NCBI RefSeq assembly: GCF_040450955.1 | Contig: NZ_CP144373.1 | Coordinates: 1,530,486 to 1,594,485 of the forward strand | Reading direction: 5' to 3' | From: Thermodesulfovibrio sp. 3907-1M | GTDB lineage: Bacteria; Nitrospirota; Thermodesulfovibrionia; Thermodesulfovibrionales; Thermodesulfovibrionaceae | Length of the DNA: 64,000 bases | Shown here: one piece after another, positions 25,133 to 39,202 of the stretch | Numbering within the stretch: the first letter of the stretch is position 1 | Layout: the number at the start of each line of letters is the position of its first letter | Notes under the pieces: model-generated | The model's database searches: none | The model's input: the letters and a program-made list of their open reading frames with translations, nothing else | Told to the model about the DNA's origin: nothing | Position numbers and translations under genes: made by a program

Positions 25133-26929
25133 TTATATCAGAGCAATTGCCTTTGTAGGGCATACATGAATACAGCATCCACAACCTATACAAAAGGCAC
25201 TATCAATCTCTGCTTTACCTTCATCTTCATTAAAAATTATTGCAGGACATTCAAATTCTACGGTGCAAACTCTACATCCTTTACAGAGTTCCTTTGAAAT
25301 CTGAACATTATACTTTGGATTAGCACTAAGTCCTTCCTTTGTATTAATACATGGATGTCTGAATACAATAACTGCAGGCTCTTTTTTCTTAAGAAAATTT
25401 TTTGCCTCCTTAAGAGTTCTTACTGAAAGATCAAAATCATAGGGATCCACAACGTGAACAAAGTTAACTCCTATACCTTTTACAAGATTTTCAATAACAA
25501 TTGGTGTTACAGGCTGCCCTGAAGAGCTGAATTCATCAGAGAGGGTTTTCTGATTTCCTGTCATTGCAACGCTTTTGTTATCAAGAATCACAACTAAAAA
25601 AGGCACTCTATAATGAACAGCATCAATCAAAGGAGGAATTCCTGAGTGAAAAAATGTTGAATCTCCAATTATTGCAACAACTTCCTGCTCTTTCTGCCCC
25701 AGCGCAAAAGTTTTACTGAAGGCAAAACCAAAAGAAACACTCGCACCCATATTGAGAACCGTGTCAGTAACATTAAAATTGAGGGCAAGAGTATAGCAAC
25801 CTATATCACCAGCGTATATTGTCTTTTTACCAAATACCTTCTTAACTGCAAAAAGAGCTATTCTGTGAGCACATCCAGGACAAAGGGAAGGTCTCTTAAG
25901 CGGAAGGACATTGAATGTTTTTGTCCTTTTAATCAAATCAATTTTTTCAAGAATTTCCTCACAAACCTCTGGTGTAAGCTCTCCTTCTCTGGGAACTAAA
26001 CCATTTCTTCTTCCCTCTGTATCAAGCTGTAGCTCTATAACAGGATAGGTTTCTTCAACAGAGATTACCCGGCTGAACTTCTCTTTAAAATTAATTATGT
26101 TCTTTGATAAAGGATAGGGCATGTCAAATTTAGAAAGAGTAACTTTGTCATGTAAACCGTATTCTTCAATGAGCTCATAAAGATATGCAAATACAACACC
26201 ACTTGAAAGAATGAGAATGTCTCCACTAAAAAAGAATTTCGGCTTATTCTGTTCAGCAATTTTTTCAATCTTTTTGTTTAAAATCCTATGTAGTTCAAGG
26301 CGTTGTTTTGGAGTTGCTGCAAACCTGCTTAATTGTTTAGCCCAATCTTTTGAAGACTTAAAATGAGGCTTTATGATATCTTCAGGTGCTACATCATCAA
26401 CTTCAACAACTGCTCTTCCATGAGAAACCCTTGTGGTGCTCCGGAGCATGACTGGTATGCTGTATTTTTCGCTTAACTCAATGGCTTTCTTTGCAAAATC
26501 ATAAGCTTCTTCTACAGTTGAAGGATCTAAAGCTGGAATCTTTGCAGCCATTGCCATAAAGCGACTATCCTGCTCTGTTTGCGATGAATGAGGACCGGGA
26601 TCGTCAACACTTATTACTACAAATCCTGCTACTGTTCCTACATAGGCAGAATTCATAAAAGGATCCATTGCCACATTCAACCCAACCTGCTTCATTGTCA
26701 CAGCGCTCTTTATATTGGCAAGGCAGGCTCCGTAGGCTACCTCATAGGCTACCTTTTCATTAATAGCCCAGTCAACATAGGCTTTAAGTGCGCTGGATTT
26801 GACAATATCCTGAGCTGCAGGAATAATCTCGCTTGAAGGAGTTCCAGGATATCCGGTAATAAACCTTACTCCAGCATGAATTAATCCATAAGCAATTGCC
26901 TGATTACCAGAAAGATACAGCTTTGACAT
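25133..26929 (-). CDS. iorA: Indolepyruvate ferredoxin oxidoreductase, alpha subunit
   Basis: A 598-residue thiamine diphosphate enzyme. The N-terminal pyrimidine-binding domain has LSGNQAIAYGLIHAGVRFITGYPGTPSSE. The TPP domain at about 360-500 shows PSLCPGCAHRIALFAVKK and IIGDSTFFHSGIPPLIDAV. The C terminus has two 4Fe-4S motifs (CKGCRVCTVEFECP and CIGCGCCIHVCP). It catalyses CoA- and ferredoxin-dependent decarboxylation of arylpyruvates, or the reverse reaction in aromatic amino acid assimilation. It abuts the trpC stop with no gap and heads the iorA-iorB-paaK set. Confidence 0.95.
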   Translation of the reverse strand: MSKLYLSGNQAIAYGLIHAGVRFITGYPGTPSSEIIPAAQDIVKSSALKAYVDWAINEKVAYEVAYGACLANIKSAVTMKQVGLNVAMDPFMNSAYVGTVAGFVVISVDDPGPHSSQTEQDSRFMAMAAKIPALDPSTVEEAYDFAKKAIELSEKYSIPVMLRSTTRVSHGRAVVEVDDVAPEDIIKPHFKSSKDWAKQLSRFAATPKQRLELHRILNKKIEKIAEQNKPKFFFSGDILILSSGVVFAYLYELIEEYGLHDKVTLSKFDMPYPLSKNIINFKEKFSRVISVEETYPVIELQLDTEGRRNGLVPREGELTPEVCEEILEKIDLIKRTKTFNVLPLKRPSLCPGCAHRIALFAVKKVFGKKTIYAGDIGCYTLALNFNVTDTVLNMGASVSFGFAFSKTFALGQKEQEVVAIIGDSTFFHSGIPPLIDAVHYRVPFLVVILDNKSVAMTGNQKTLSDEFSSSGQPVTPIVIENLVKGIGVNFVHVVDPYDFDLSVRTLKEAKNFLKKKEPAVIVFRHPCINTKEGLSANPKYNVQISKELCKGCRVCTVEFECPAIIFNEDEGKAEIDSAFCIGCGCCIHVCPTKAIALI

Positions 26930-27742
26930 TTATATATAATAAGAAAAATTAACTTTATTATTCAATAAAAGCTCTTTTATCTTTTCTACAGGATTATCGC
27001 TCAAAACTATTGATGTTCCCACCAGTATGGCATCTATTCCATTTTTAATTTTGTCAACATGAGCTCTTTCAGAAATTCCAGACTCACTGACTATAACTTT
27101 ATCCTCGGCAATTAAATTTTTAAGCCTTAAAGTTGTATTAAGGTCAATCTCCATTGTTTTAAGATTTCTGTTGTTTATTCCTATTATATTAACTCCTGCA
27201 AAAAAAGCTTTTTCTAAATCTTCTTCATTATGAACCTCAAATAAAACATCCATTTGAAGAGACTTTGCCAGTTCATAGAGATTTTTACACTGCTGTTTAC
27301 TCAAAATGCAGGCAATTAAGAGAATAGCATCTGCTTTGAGCAACTTTGATTCATATATTTGGTATTCATCAAAAATAAAGTCCTTTCTCAACACCGGAAC
27401 ATGAGGATAGTTTTCTTTTATCTTTATTAAAAATTCTGGACTCCCAAGGAAAAAATCTTCTTCTGTTATCACTGAAATAGCATCAGCACCAGCAGATACA
27501 TATAAATCAGCCATTTTTAAGACATCATACTCTTTAAGGGGTCCTTTAATAGGAGAGGCTTTTTTTATCTCTGCAATAAGCTTGATTGGCTCATTGGGTA
27601 GTCTTTTTATGGCACTATAAAATCGGGATAGAGTTTTAATGCTCTGTGCCTGCTTTTTTATTTCTTCAATGGATTTAATTTTCTTTAGCTCACTTACTCT
27701 TATTTTTTTAGCTTCAACTATTTTATTTAAAATATCAATCAT
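26930..27742 (-). CDS. trpC: Indole-3-glycerol phosphate synthase
   Basis: A 270-residue TIM-barrel enzyme of tryptophan synthesis that closes the indole ring of carboxyphenylamino-deoxyribulose phosphate. Signatures are LIAEIKKASPIKGPL (about residues 56-70, catalytic Lys), VLRKDFIFDEYQIYES (about 117-132), GINNRNLKTMEIDLNTT and VSESGI (about 215-220). It overlaps the FlhB-like gene upstream by four bases and abuts iorA, so it lies in one long minus-strand operon. No other trp gene is present in the window. Confidence 0.95.
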   Translation of the reverse strand: MIDILNKIVEAKKIRVSELKKIKSIEEIKKQAQSIKTLSRFYSAIKRLPNEPIKLIAEIKKASPIKGPLKEYDVLKMADLYVSAGADAISVITEEDFFLGSPEFLIKIKENYPHVPVLRKDFIFDEYQIYESKLLKADAILLIACILSKQQCKNLYELAKSLQMDVLFEVHNEEDLEKAFFAGVNIIGINNRNLKTMEIDLNTTLRLKNLIAEDKVIVSESGISERAHVDKIKNGIDAILVGTSIVLSDNPVEKIKELLLNNKVNFSYYI

Positions 27743-28001
27743 TTAATCTTTCCCTTAATCTGATAAACAAAAACCAGAATCTCAGCTACCGCTTTGTATA
27801 ATTCCACAGGAATCTCCTCGTAAAGGTCAAGCTTTGAAAGAACCTCTACAAGAGTTTCATCTTCCTTAAGTGGTACTCCATGATATCTTGCAAGCTCTAT
27901 AATTTTTTCAGCAATCCAGCCTCTTCCCTTTGCTACAACCCTTGGTGCAGAATCCCTTTCTTTTTCATATTTTAACGCAACTGCCTTTCTGTTTTCTTCT
28001 T

Positions 28002-28005
<4 letters not shown>
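27739..28005 (-). CDS. FlhB-like export switch protein, stand-alone cytoplasmic domain
   Basis: An 88-residue homologue of the C-terminal cytoplasmic domain of FlhB: AVALKYEKERDSAPRVVAKGRG, then IIELARYHGVPLKEDETLVEVL and IPVELYKAVAEILVFVYQ. The FlhB membrane domain is absent, and the self-cleaving NPTH motif expected at the N terminus is replaced by EENR. This matches the YlqH/FlhX type, which often pairs with a FliK-like gene as here. Its role is uncertain; FlhX can partly replace the FlhB C-terminal domain in some bacteria. It overlaps both neighbours by four bases. Confidence 0.88.
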
Positions 28006-32715
<4,710 letters not shown>

Positions 32716-32772
32716 TCAACATCTTTGCTGTTCACATTATGGCGATTCATAAGCTTTTGGGTTATTCAAAGC

Positions 32773-33867
32773 TTAAAGTCTTAAAGGCATAACAACGCAT
32801 TCATAAACAAAGGAAGTATCGTGAGCATCTGTTATATACACAGCTTTTTCTGGCTCGGTCATCATAATCTTTGCTTTATCTGATGTTATGCGCTCAAGAG
32901 CGTCCATTAAATACTTTGCATTAAAGCCAACACACACGGGTTCTCCCTGATAATCAATGCTAAGCTCATCCTGAGCCTCTCCAATTTCAGGGTCTGATGC
33001 AGAAATAACAACTAAATCCTCACTCCATTCTGTTTTTACAGCATTCTGTCTTTCTCTGCTTAGAACAGAAACTCTTTTTAATGATGCTATCAACAATTCT
33101 CTGTCAACAATTGCCTGTTTATCAAAGGCTTTTGGAATAACTGCTTCATAGTTTGGATAATTACCTTCTATCATACGGGTAAGAAAACTTATTCCATCCA
33201 TTTCTATCATCACATGGGTCTTGCCAATTTGAAGTGAAACATTTTCAGTACCGGATAAGAATTTTTTTAATTCATTTAAAGATTTTTTTGATAAGATAAC
33301 TTTTCTTTCTTCTGATGCTAAATTAAGTGGTGCCTTAAAATGAGCAAGTCTATGTCCATCTGTACCAACTACATGAAGTTGTCCATCTTTTATTTCAAAA
33401 AGAAGAGCATTTAAAACATATCTTGCATCAGCTTCTCCAGAAGCATAAAGGGTCTTATCTATTGCCGTAAGAAGAAGATCTCTTGATAAATTAATCTGCA
33501 AAGCTTGTCCAATCTGAGGCCAAACAGGAAACTCAGAAGCATCTAAAGCGGCAAGTCTCACATTTGTTCTTCCAGACCGAATTTTAAGCCATCCCTCTGA
33601 AAGTTTAATCTCAAAGTTATCATCAAGTTCTTTTACAATTTCATAAAATTTTCTTGCAGGTATACAGGTCTTACCAGATTCAAAGATCTCTGCTTCCAGT
33701 GGTAGTTTTACAGCGGTTTCAAGATCAGTAGCTAAAATAGATACAGAACTTTCTGTAACATCCATAAGAAAATGATTCAGTACAGGCATAATGCTCTTTT
33801 TTTCAACAATGCTTTGAATTTTTGAAAGACTATCCTGTATCTTTTGTTTTTTCAGTTTTACATGCAT
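32773..33867 (-). CDS. dnaN: DNA polymerase III beta subunit (sliding clamp)
   Basis: A 364-residue clamp of three similar domains that tethers polymerase III to DNA. Recognisable segments are SIMPVLNHFLMDV, CIPARKFYEIVKEL, RYVLNALLFEIKDGQLHVVGTDGHRLAH (about 151-178) and the C-terminal FVYECVVMPLRL that lines the partner-binding pocket. An AGGAGG site precedes the ATG. It is flanked by dnaA upstream and gyrB downstream, the usual origin gene order. The gap to dnaA holds a dispersed-repeat fragment. Confidence 0.97.
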   Translation of the reverse strand: MHVKLKKQKIQDSLSKIQSIVEKKSIMPVLNHFLMDVTESSVSILATDLETAVKLPLEAEIFESGKTCIPARKFYEIVKELDDNFEIKLSEGWLKIRSGRTNVRLAALDASEFPVWPQIGQALQINLSRDLLLTAIDKTLYASGEADARYVLNALLFEIKDGQLHVVGTDGHRLAHFKAPLNLASEERKVILSKKSLNELKKFLSGTENVSLQIGKTHVMIEMDGISFLTRMIEGNYPNYEAVIPKAFDKQAIVDRELLIASLKRVSVLSRERQNAVKTEWSEDLVVISASDPEIGEAQDELSIDYQGEPVCVGFNAKYLMDALERITSDKAKIMMTEPEKAVYITDAHDTSFVYECVVMPLRL

Positions 33868-34060
33868 GGCTTTCCTCCTTTTTCTATTATATGATTAAAC
33901 TTAATCAAAAACTTTTAGCCTCCCTAATTTTCAACTACCTATATCTCATTGCCACCCTGCGAAGCAGGCGAGGCATCTCCTCAGCTACCCATATCTGTCA
34001 TTGCGAAGGGCTCAATGCCATGAGGAATCTCTTACACTGTCCACATTCGGCAATTCAAAG
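33868..34060. repeat. dnaA-dnaN intergenic region with dispersed repeat
   Basis: About 33944-34038 holds GCCACCCTGCGAAGCAGGCGAGGCATCTCCTC-type sequence and GTCATTGCGAAGGGCTC ... GAGGAATCTC, related to the repeat at 3527-3725. It is more GC-rich than its surroundings and appears non-coding. Confidence 0.55.
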
Positions 34061-35380
34061 TTATTTATTTTCCTGTAATTTTCTTATAATGCTGTCTATC
34101 AATTTTGCAAGCGCTTCATCTTTTTCTTTATCCTTTTCTATCTGCTTACAGGCATATATAACAGTTGCATGATCCTTACCTCCAAAAGCATTACCTATTT
34201 CTGCTAACGAAAGATTTGTTAGTTTTTTTGTTATATACATAGCTATTTTTCTCGCATTTGCAATCTCTTTAGTTCTTTTTTTTGACTTTACATCATGAAC
34301 CCTGATTCCCAATGCTTCACATACAGCTTTTTGAATTAAATCTATTGTAATTGGCTTATTTTCATCGGGAAGTAAATCCTTTAGAACATGTTTTGCCAGA
34401 TCCATTGTTATTGGGGTCTTTGTAATAGAAATATATGCACATAGCTTGATTAAAGAGCCTTCAAGTTCTCTCACATTTGATTTAACTCTGGATGCTATAA
34501 AATATGCCACATCTTCGGGTAGTTGAACTCCTTCAAGCTCAGCTTTTTTATATAAAATGGCAAGCCTGGTCTCTATTTCTGGTGGTTGAATGTCTGCAAT
34601 AAGACCCATTCCAAATCTTGAACGAAGTCTGTCTGTAATATCAGAAATCTCCATCGGAGGTCTATCGCTTGAAATAACGATCTGCTTTTGTTTACTGTAG
34701 AGTTCATTAAAAGTATGAAAGAACTCTTCCTGGGTTGAGTCCTTCCCTGCAATAAACTGAATGTCATCTACAAGAAATACATCAAGGGTTCTGTACTTTT
34801 GTCTGAACTCAGGCATCTTTTCATGTCTTATTGCGGAAACAAACTCTCCTGTAAATTGTTCTGAGGACATGTAGCATACATTAAGTTCTGGCTTTTTATC
34901 CAGAATATAATTTCCAATAGCTGTTATTAAATGAGTTTTACCAAGCCCGACACCCCCATATATAAAAAGAGGATTATAGGCAAATCCTGGATTTTCAGCA
35001 ACTCTTAGTGCTGCTGCATGGGCAAACTGATTTGACGGACCCACAACAAAGGTATTAAAGGTATATTTAGGATTCAGATTACCTCTTTTTAATCCCTGCT
35101 TTTTTTCTCCAGTTGAAACTGTCTCATGCTCTTTACCTGTAATAATGTAACGAACCGAGATTTGATTTCCTGTAATTTGATAGAAAGTATCACTTATTAT
35201 TGAAGGAAAATTATCTTCTATCCAGTCCTTAAAAAATCTGTTTGGAACTTCAATAAAAGCCTCTGAATTCTTAATATCTAAAAGTTTTACAGGAGAAAAC
35301 CACAATTCAAAAGTTGATTCTCCCACTTTCTGAGCAACAATCTCTAAAATTTTTTGCCAGATTTTATTTATATCATTCAT
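34061..35380 (-). CDS. dnaA: Chromosomal replication initiator DnaA
   Basis: A 439-residue AAA+ initiator that opens oriC and loads the helicase. Domain I (about residues 1-80) is followed by a short linker, the AAA+ domain with Walker A GGVGLGKTH (about 142-150) and Walker B VFLVDDIQF, sensor 1 ISSDRPP, and the C-terminal DNA-binding domain with the signature GGKDHATVIYACKQIE (about 400-415). No Shine-Dalgarno sequence precedes the ATG at 35380. An AT-rich region with clustered TGTTAA motifs lies directly upstream. Confidence 0.98.
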   Translation of the reverse strand: MNDINKIWQKILEIVAQKVGESTFELWFSPVKLLDIKNSEAFIEVPNRFFKDWIEDNFPSIISDTFYQITGNQISVRYIITGKEHETVSTGEKKQGLKRGNLNPKYTFNTFVVGPSNQFAHAAALRVAENPGFAYNPLFIYGGVGLGKTHLITAIGNYILDKKPELNVCYMSSEQFTGEFVSAIRHEKMPEFRQKYRTLDVFLVDDIQFIAGKDSTQEEFFHTFNELYSKQKQIVISSDRPPMEISDITDRLRSRFGMGLIADIQPPEIETRLAILYKKAELEGVQLPEDVAYFIASRVKSNVRELEGSLIKLCAYISITKTPITMDLAKHVLKDLLPDENKPITIDLIQKAVCEALGIRVHDVKSKKRTKEIANARKIAMYITKKLTNLSLAEIGNAFGGKDHATVIYACKQIEKDKEKDEALAKLIDSIIRKLQENK

Positions 35381-35714
35381 TTTTCAACAACTTTTTAACA
35401 TTTGTTAAAAACTTTACTGTTAAAAGCCCGTTAAATTAAAAACTTTTTAAATTCAAAGAGTTTTATCCTTAGTACCAATTTTAAACCTTTTCATTATATC
35501 CTATAATTAACAAACTGAGCAATAAATTGTTAAAAACTCAAAAATTATTAACATAATCTTCATATTTAAAATCATTTTAATTACAAATTGTTAAATTTGT
35601 TAAAAAAACATCCTAAATTTTAAACAAGCAAACATCTTCAAAAAAAAAGCAAAAAATCAATTTTAAACATAAAAAGCGCCTCTATAGCTACTTCCAAAAA
35701 ATAAAAACAAAAAA
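35381..35714. other. Candidate replication origin upstream of dnaA
   Basis: A 334-base, very AT-rich gap between prfB and dnaA with no open frame worth calling. The hexamer TGTTAA or its complement TTAACA occurs eight times between 35395 and 35603 (TTAACA at 35395, 35507, 35548; TGTTAA at 35403, 35418, 35528, 35589, 35598). Classical TTATCCACA DnaA boxes are absent. The location and composition fit an origin or a dnaA autoregulatory region; no boundary can be set by eye. Confidence 0.5.
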
Positions 35715-36828
35715 TTAAGAAACTGAAGCAAACTTTTTAAGATATGCCTCTATAAAAATATCTATATCTCCATCCAAAACTTCTTCAACATTATAAACTT
35801 CAACATCAGTTCTGTGGTCCTTTATTAACCTGTAAGGATGAAGAATATAAGACCTTATCTGATTGCCCCATCCTATCTCTTTTTTATCACCTGCAATGGA
35901 TTTAATTTTATTTTCCTGTTCTTTCTGTAAAAGAACATAAAGCTTTGATTTTAAAATCTTCATTGCGATCTCTCTATTTCTATGTTGAGACCTTTCTGTC
36001 TGAGATGTAACAATAATACCAGTGGGAATATGAACAATTCTTACAGCAGAAGAAACTTTGTTTACATGTTGTCCACCTGCTCCTGAAGCTCTAAAAGTAT
36101 CAATTCTTAAATCCTCATCTCTTATTTCAACTTTAATATCATTCTCTATTTCTGGTAAAACAGAAACAGCTGCAAAGGAAGTATGCCTTCTTTTATTAGC
36201 ATCAAATGGTGAAATTCTTACAAGCCTGTGAACTCCTGACTCTGATTTTAAATATCCATAAGCATACTGTCCTTCAACAGTAAAAGTAACATCTTTAATT
36301 CCAGCTTCTTCACCTGCCTGTAAATCAATAATCTCAACTTTAAAACCCTTCTTTTCAGCCCATCTTAAATACATACGCAAAAGGATTTCAGCCCAATCCT
36401 GACTCTCTGTTCCACCAGCTCCAGGATGAATGGATACTATGGCATTATTTTTATCATGCTCTCCATTAAGTAAAAGCTGGATTTCAAGACTATCAATTTG
36501 GGATTTTATATTCTCTATCTCACTTTCTAAATCTTTTAAAAGAAGATATCCTTCTTCTTCAGATTCAGCAATACTAAAAGCTTCTTCAATATACAAAAAT
36601 CGGTCAGTAATATTTTCAATTGGTTCAATTACTTCTGAAAGTCTATTTTTTTCCTTCTGAATTTCTTTTATTTTTTCTATATTTTGCCAAGTTTCTTTTT
36701 TCTGAAGCTCTTTATCCAGATCCTCAAGTCTCTTTTTAAGCTTATCTATCTCAAAGACAGCCTCTTAATGAAAAAATTCTCTCTTTAGTCTCTTTTAAAA
36801 CAACTTTTAAATCTTCATATGTAACCAT
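35715..36828 (-). CDS. prfB: Peptide chain release factor 2, with programmed +1 frameshift
   Basis: RF2 ends translation at UGA and UAA. The gene starts at ATG 36828 with a GGAGG site at 36834-36838. Its first frame is 25 codons long and ends CTT TGA (36756-36751). Skipping the T at 36753 continues in the +1 frame (36752 to 35715) and gives a 370-residue protein with the tripeptide SPF and the catalytic GGQ (RASGAGGQHVNKV, about residue 251). The slippery CTT TGA G and an upstream AAGAGG (Shine-Dalgarno-like) match the autoregulatory prfB frameshift of other bacteria: low RF2 stalls at UGA and promotes shifting. The 5' end overlaps lnt by 22 bases. Confidence 0.95.
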
Positions 36829-38396
36829 TTTTTACCTCCGAATCTCATATTCCCTATAACAAAAATTAAAGAAAATACAATACAGAAATAAGAAAATATA
36901 TCCCCGTATTTTGTATAAAAACTTAATTTTTCATCTCCCTGAATATCTCCAACTAAATAAGTTCTTTCAAATAAAGCTGTTGTATTTATAATTCTTCCTT
37001 TACTGTCTATAAAACCTGAAATACCGGAATTAGCTGCTCTTATTAAAGGCTTTCTATTCTCAATTGCCCTGAATACTGCCATTGAAAAATGCTGGTATGG
37101 TCCTGATGTAGTTCCAAACCATCCATCATTCGTAATATTTACAATAAATTGTCCACCTTTTTGATAAAATTTTCTTACCTGTCCAGGGAAAATACTTTCA
37201 TAGCAGATTAAAGTTGCAAATCTTCCGAACGGTGTAATTGCTACATTATAACTGTCTCCAGGCTTATAATCTCCTATTCCAACTGTTAGTTTGTTAATGA
37301 AAAATAAAATTTTTCTTAAAGGAACATATTCTCCAAAGGGTACTAAATGTATTTTATCATAATAATAAGCAATTGTTCCATTTGGATCAATTAAAACAGC
37401 ACTGTTTGTATAACTATCCTTTTGTCTTTCCATTATACTTCCAAAAAGCAAATATATATTTTGTTCTTTAACAAAATTTATTAAATCTGAAGTAAAGTAT
37501 TTATTTTTTTCAAACACGAAAGGAACTGCTGTTTCAGGCCATACAACAAACTGTGGATTATATAGTTTAGCTTTTATTGTAAGGTCTTTATAGATATCTA
37601 AAATCTCTTTAACTTTATTAAAATCCCATTTTTCATTTTGAGGTATGCTTCCTTGAATTACCGCTACCCTGAATTCTCTACCTGTAACTGGTTCATGAAG
37701 CTTCTTTACTCCGTATATAATACAGAAAATAAAAATTAATAAAACCGCAACTACAGCTATAATATTCGGAGTATATGGCAAAAGAGGATAACGAGTTTTT
37801 TTATCTTTAAAGCTCCATAAGTCAAAAATAAAACAGTTAAAAAGTAAAACAAGATAGGAAACTCCATAAATTCCTGTAATATCAGCAATTTGCGCGATTA
37901 TTAAAAATTTATACTGGCTATACCCTATCAGTGCCCATGGAAAGCCTGTTAAAAGATAGTTTCTTAAAACTTCAAGACTAACCCATATAAAGGGAGCATA
38001 AAATGAAGTAGGAAGGGTATGTTTTGATAAATTTCTGTATAACAGAGAAAAAAAAGCAGGATACAGCGCAAGATACAAACTGAGCAATCCAACAATACTA
38101 TAGCTTAATAAAAGAGGAACCGAACCATAGTAATAAAGAGAATGATATATCCAGTAAACATTTCCTAAAAAATAAAAAAAGCCGAAAATCATACCACCTT
38201 TAAATACTGTTTTATAATCCTGAGCTCTGTTTAAAAAGAAAAAAAATGGTAAAAAAGAAAACCATGCAAGAAAAAATAGATTAAAAGGTGGAAAACTCAA
38301 TACCAGTGCAAAGGCTGATAAAGCTGGCAGAAAATATTTTTTAATTGTTCTAAGGCAATAATTTTTCGTTTCTCCTATAAAATCTGGCCACAGCAT
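36807..38396 (-). CDS. lnt: Apolipoprotein N-acyltransferase
   Basis: A 529-residue inner-membrane enzyme that adds the third acyl chain to lipoproteins. The N-terminal half has about six to eight membrane segments (residues 22-215). The periplasmic nitrilase-like domain carries the catalytic triad Glu (VVWPETAVPF), Lys (YYDKIHLVPFGEYVP) and Cys (LICYESIFPG). A final membrane helix lies near residue 505. It suits the several predicted lipoproteins of the window. The ATG codon choice is uncertain within the first few codons. It is divergent from kdsB and overlaps prfB. Confidence 0.94.
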   Translation of the reverse strand: MLWPDFIGETKNYCLRTIKKYFLPALSAFALVLSFPPFNLFFLAWFSFLPFFFFLNRAQDYKTVFKGGMIFGFFYFLGNVYWIYHSLYYYGSVPLLLSYSIVGLLSLYLALYPAFFSLLYRNLSKHTLPTSFYAPFIWVSLEVLRNYLLTGFPWALIGYSQYKFLIIAQIADITGIYGVSYLVLLFNCFIFDLWSFKDKKTRYPLLPYTPNIIAVVAVLLIFIFCIIYGVKKLHEPVTGREFRVAVIQGSIPQNEKWDFNKVKEILDIYKDLTIKAKLYNPQFVVWPETAVPFVFEKNKYFTSDLINFVKEQNIYLLFGSIMERQKDSYTNSAVLIDPNGTIAYYYDKIHLVPFGEYVPLRKILFFINKLTVGIGDYKPGDSYNVAITPFGRFATLICYESIFPGQVRKFYQKGGQFIVNITNDGWFGTTSGPYQHFSMAVFRAIENRKPLIRAANSGISGFIDSKGRIINTTALFERTYLVGDIQGDEKLSFYTKYGDIFSYFCIVFSLIFVIGNMRFGGKKWLHMKI

Positions 38397-38409
38397 CAGA
38401 TATTTATGT

Positions 38410-38415
38410 TATCAT
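38410..38415 (+). promoter_or_regulatory. Probable -10 box for leaderless kdsB
   Basis: TATCAT lies 13 bases before the kdsB ATG (38429), and the interval has no Shine-Dalgarno sequence. Transcription would begin only a few bases before the start codon. No clear -35 box. Confidence 0.35.
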
Positions 38416-38428
38416 AAAAATTGAATTT

Positions 38429-39202
38429 ATGGTTACAATTATTATACCAGCAAGATTTGCTTCTACAAGATTTCCTGGAAAACCTCTTGCTCCTTTAAAG
38501 AATAAACCCATTATTCAGCATGTATATGAAAAAGCAAAAGCATCTCGTTTAGTTGATGATGTTTTTGTAGCAACAGATGATGAAAGAATATTTCAATGCG
38601 TTACTGCCTTTGGTGGAAAAGTTATAATGACATCAAAAATGCATCCATCAGGAACTGATAGAATTGCTGAAGCAGTTGATATACTAATAAAAGATGGATA
38701 TAATTTAAAAAATGAATCAATTGTCATTAATCTTCAAGGAGATGAACCTTTGATAAAACCACAGATGATTGACCAGCTTGTAAATCTTATGAAAGAGTCT
38801 TCCTGTGCAAATCAATTCATTGGAACTCTTGCAAAGAAAATTGAAAATGAAAGAGAGTTTCAGAATCCCAATACTGTAAAAGTCGTTTTTGATGAGACAG
38901 GCTATGCTCTTTATTTTTCCCGCTGTCCGATACCATTTAATAGAGAAAAATATTTAAAGGGTATTTCAGGCAATGATTTTATGTATAAACATATAGGAGT
39001 GTATGGATATACATTGGAACTTCTTAAAAATTTTGTAAAACTTCCTCAATCAAGGCTTGAAAAAATAGAGGCTTTAGAACAGTTGCGAGCTCTTGAAAAT
39101 GGTATAAAAATTAAGATAGCCATAACAGAATATGATTCCTTTGGAATAGATACACCAGAAGACCTGGAGGTAGCTGAGAAATGCCTAAATACATATTTAT
39201 AA
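38429..39202 (+). CDS. kdsB: 3-deoxy-manno-octulosonate cytidylyltransferase (CMP-KDO synthetase)
   Basis: Activates KDO with CTP for the inner core of lipopolysaccharide. The 257-residue protein has [24 protein letters not shown] (about residues 4-27), VATDDERI (about 46-53), the [11 protein letters not shown] loop (about 72-82) and NLQGDEPLI (about 101-109). It overlaps pyrG, which supplies CTP, by 22 bases; this fits a joint LPS-precursor role. The gene starts divergently from lnt and lacks a ribosome binding site. Confidence 0.95.
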   Translation: MVTIIIPARFASTRFPGKPLAPLKNKPIIQHVYEKAKASRLVDDVFVATDDERIFQCVTAFGGKVIMTSKMHPSGTDRIAEAVDILIKDGYNLKNESIVINLQGDEPLIKPQMIDQLVNLMKESSCANQFIGTLAKKIENEREFQNPNTVKVVFDETGYALYFSRCPIPFNREKYLKGISGNDFMYKHIGVYGYTLELLKNFVKLPQSRLEKIEALEQLRALENGIKIKIAITEYDSFGIDTPEDLEVAEKCLNTYL

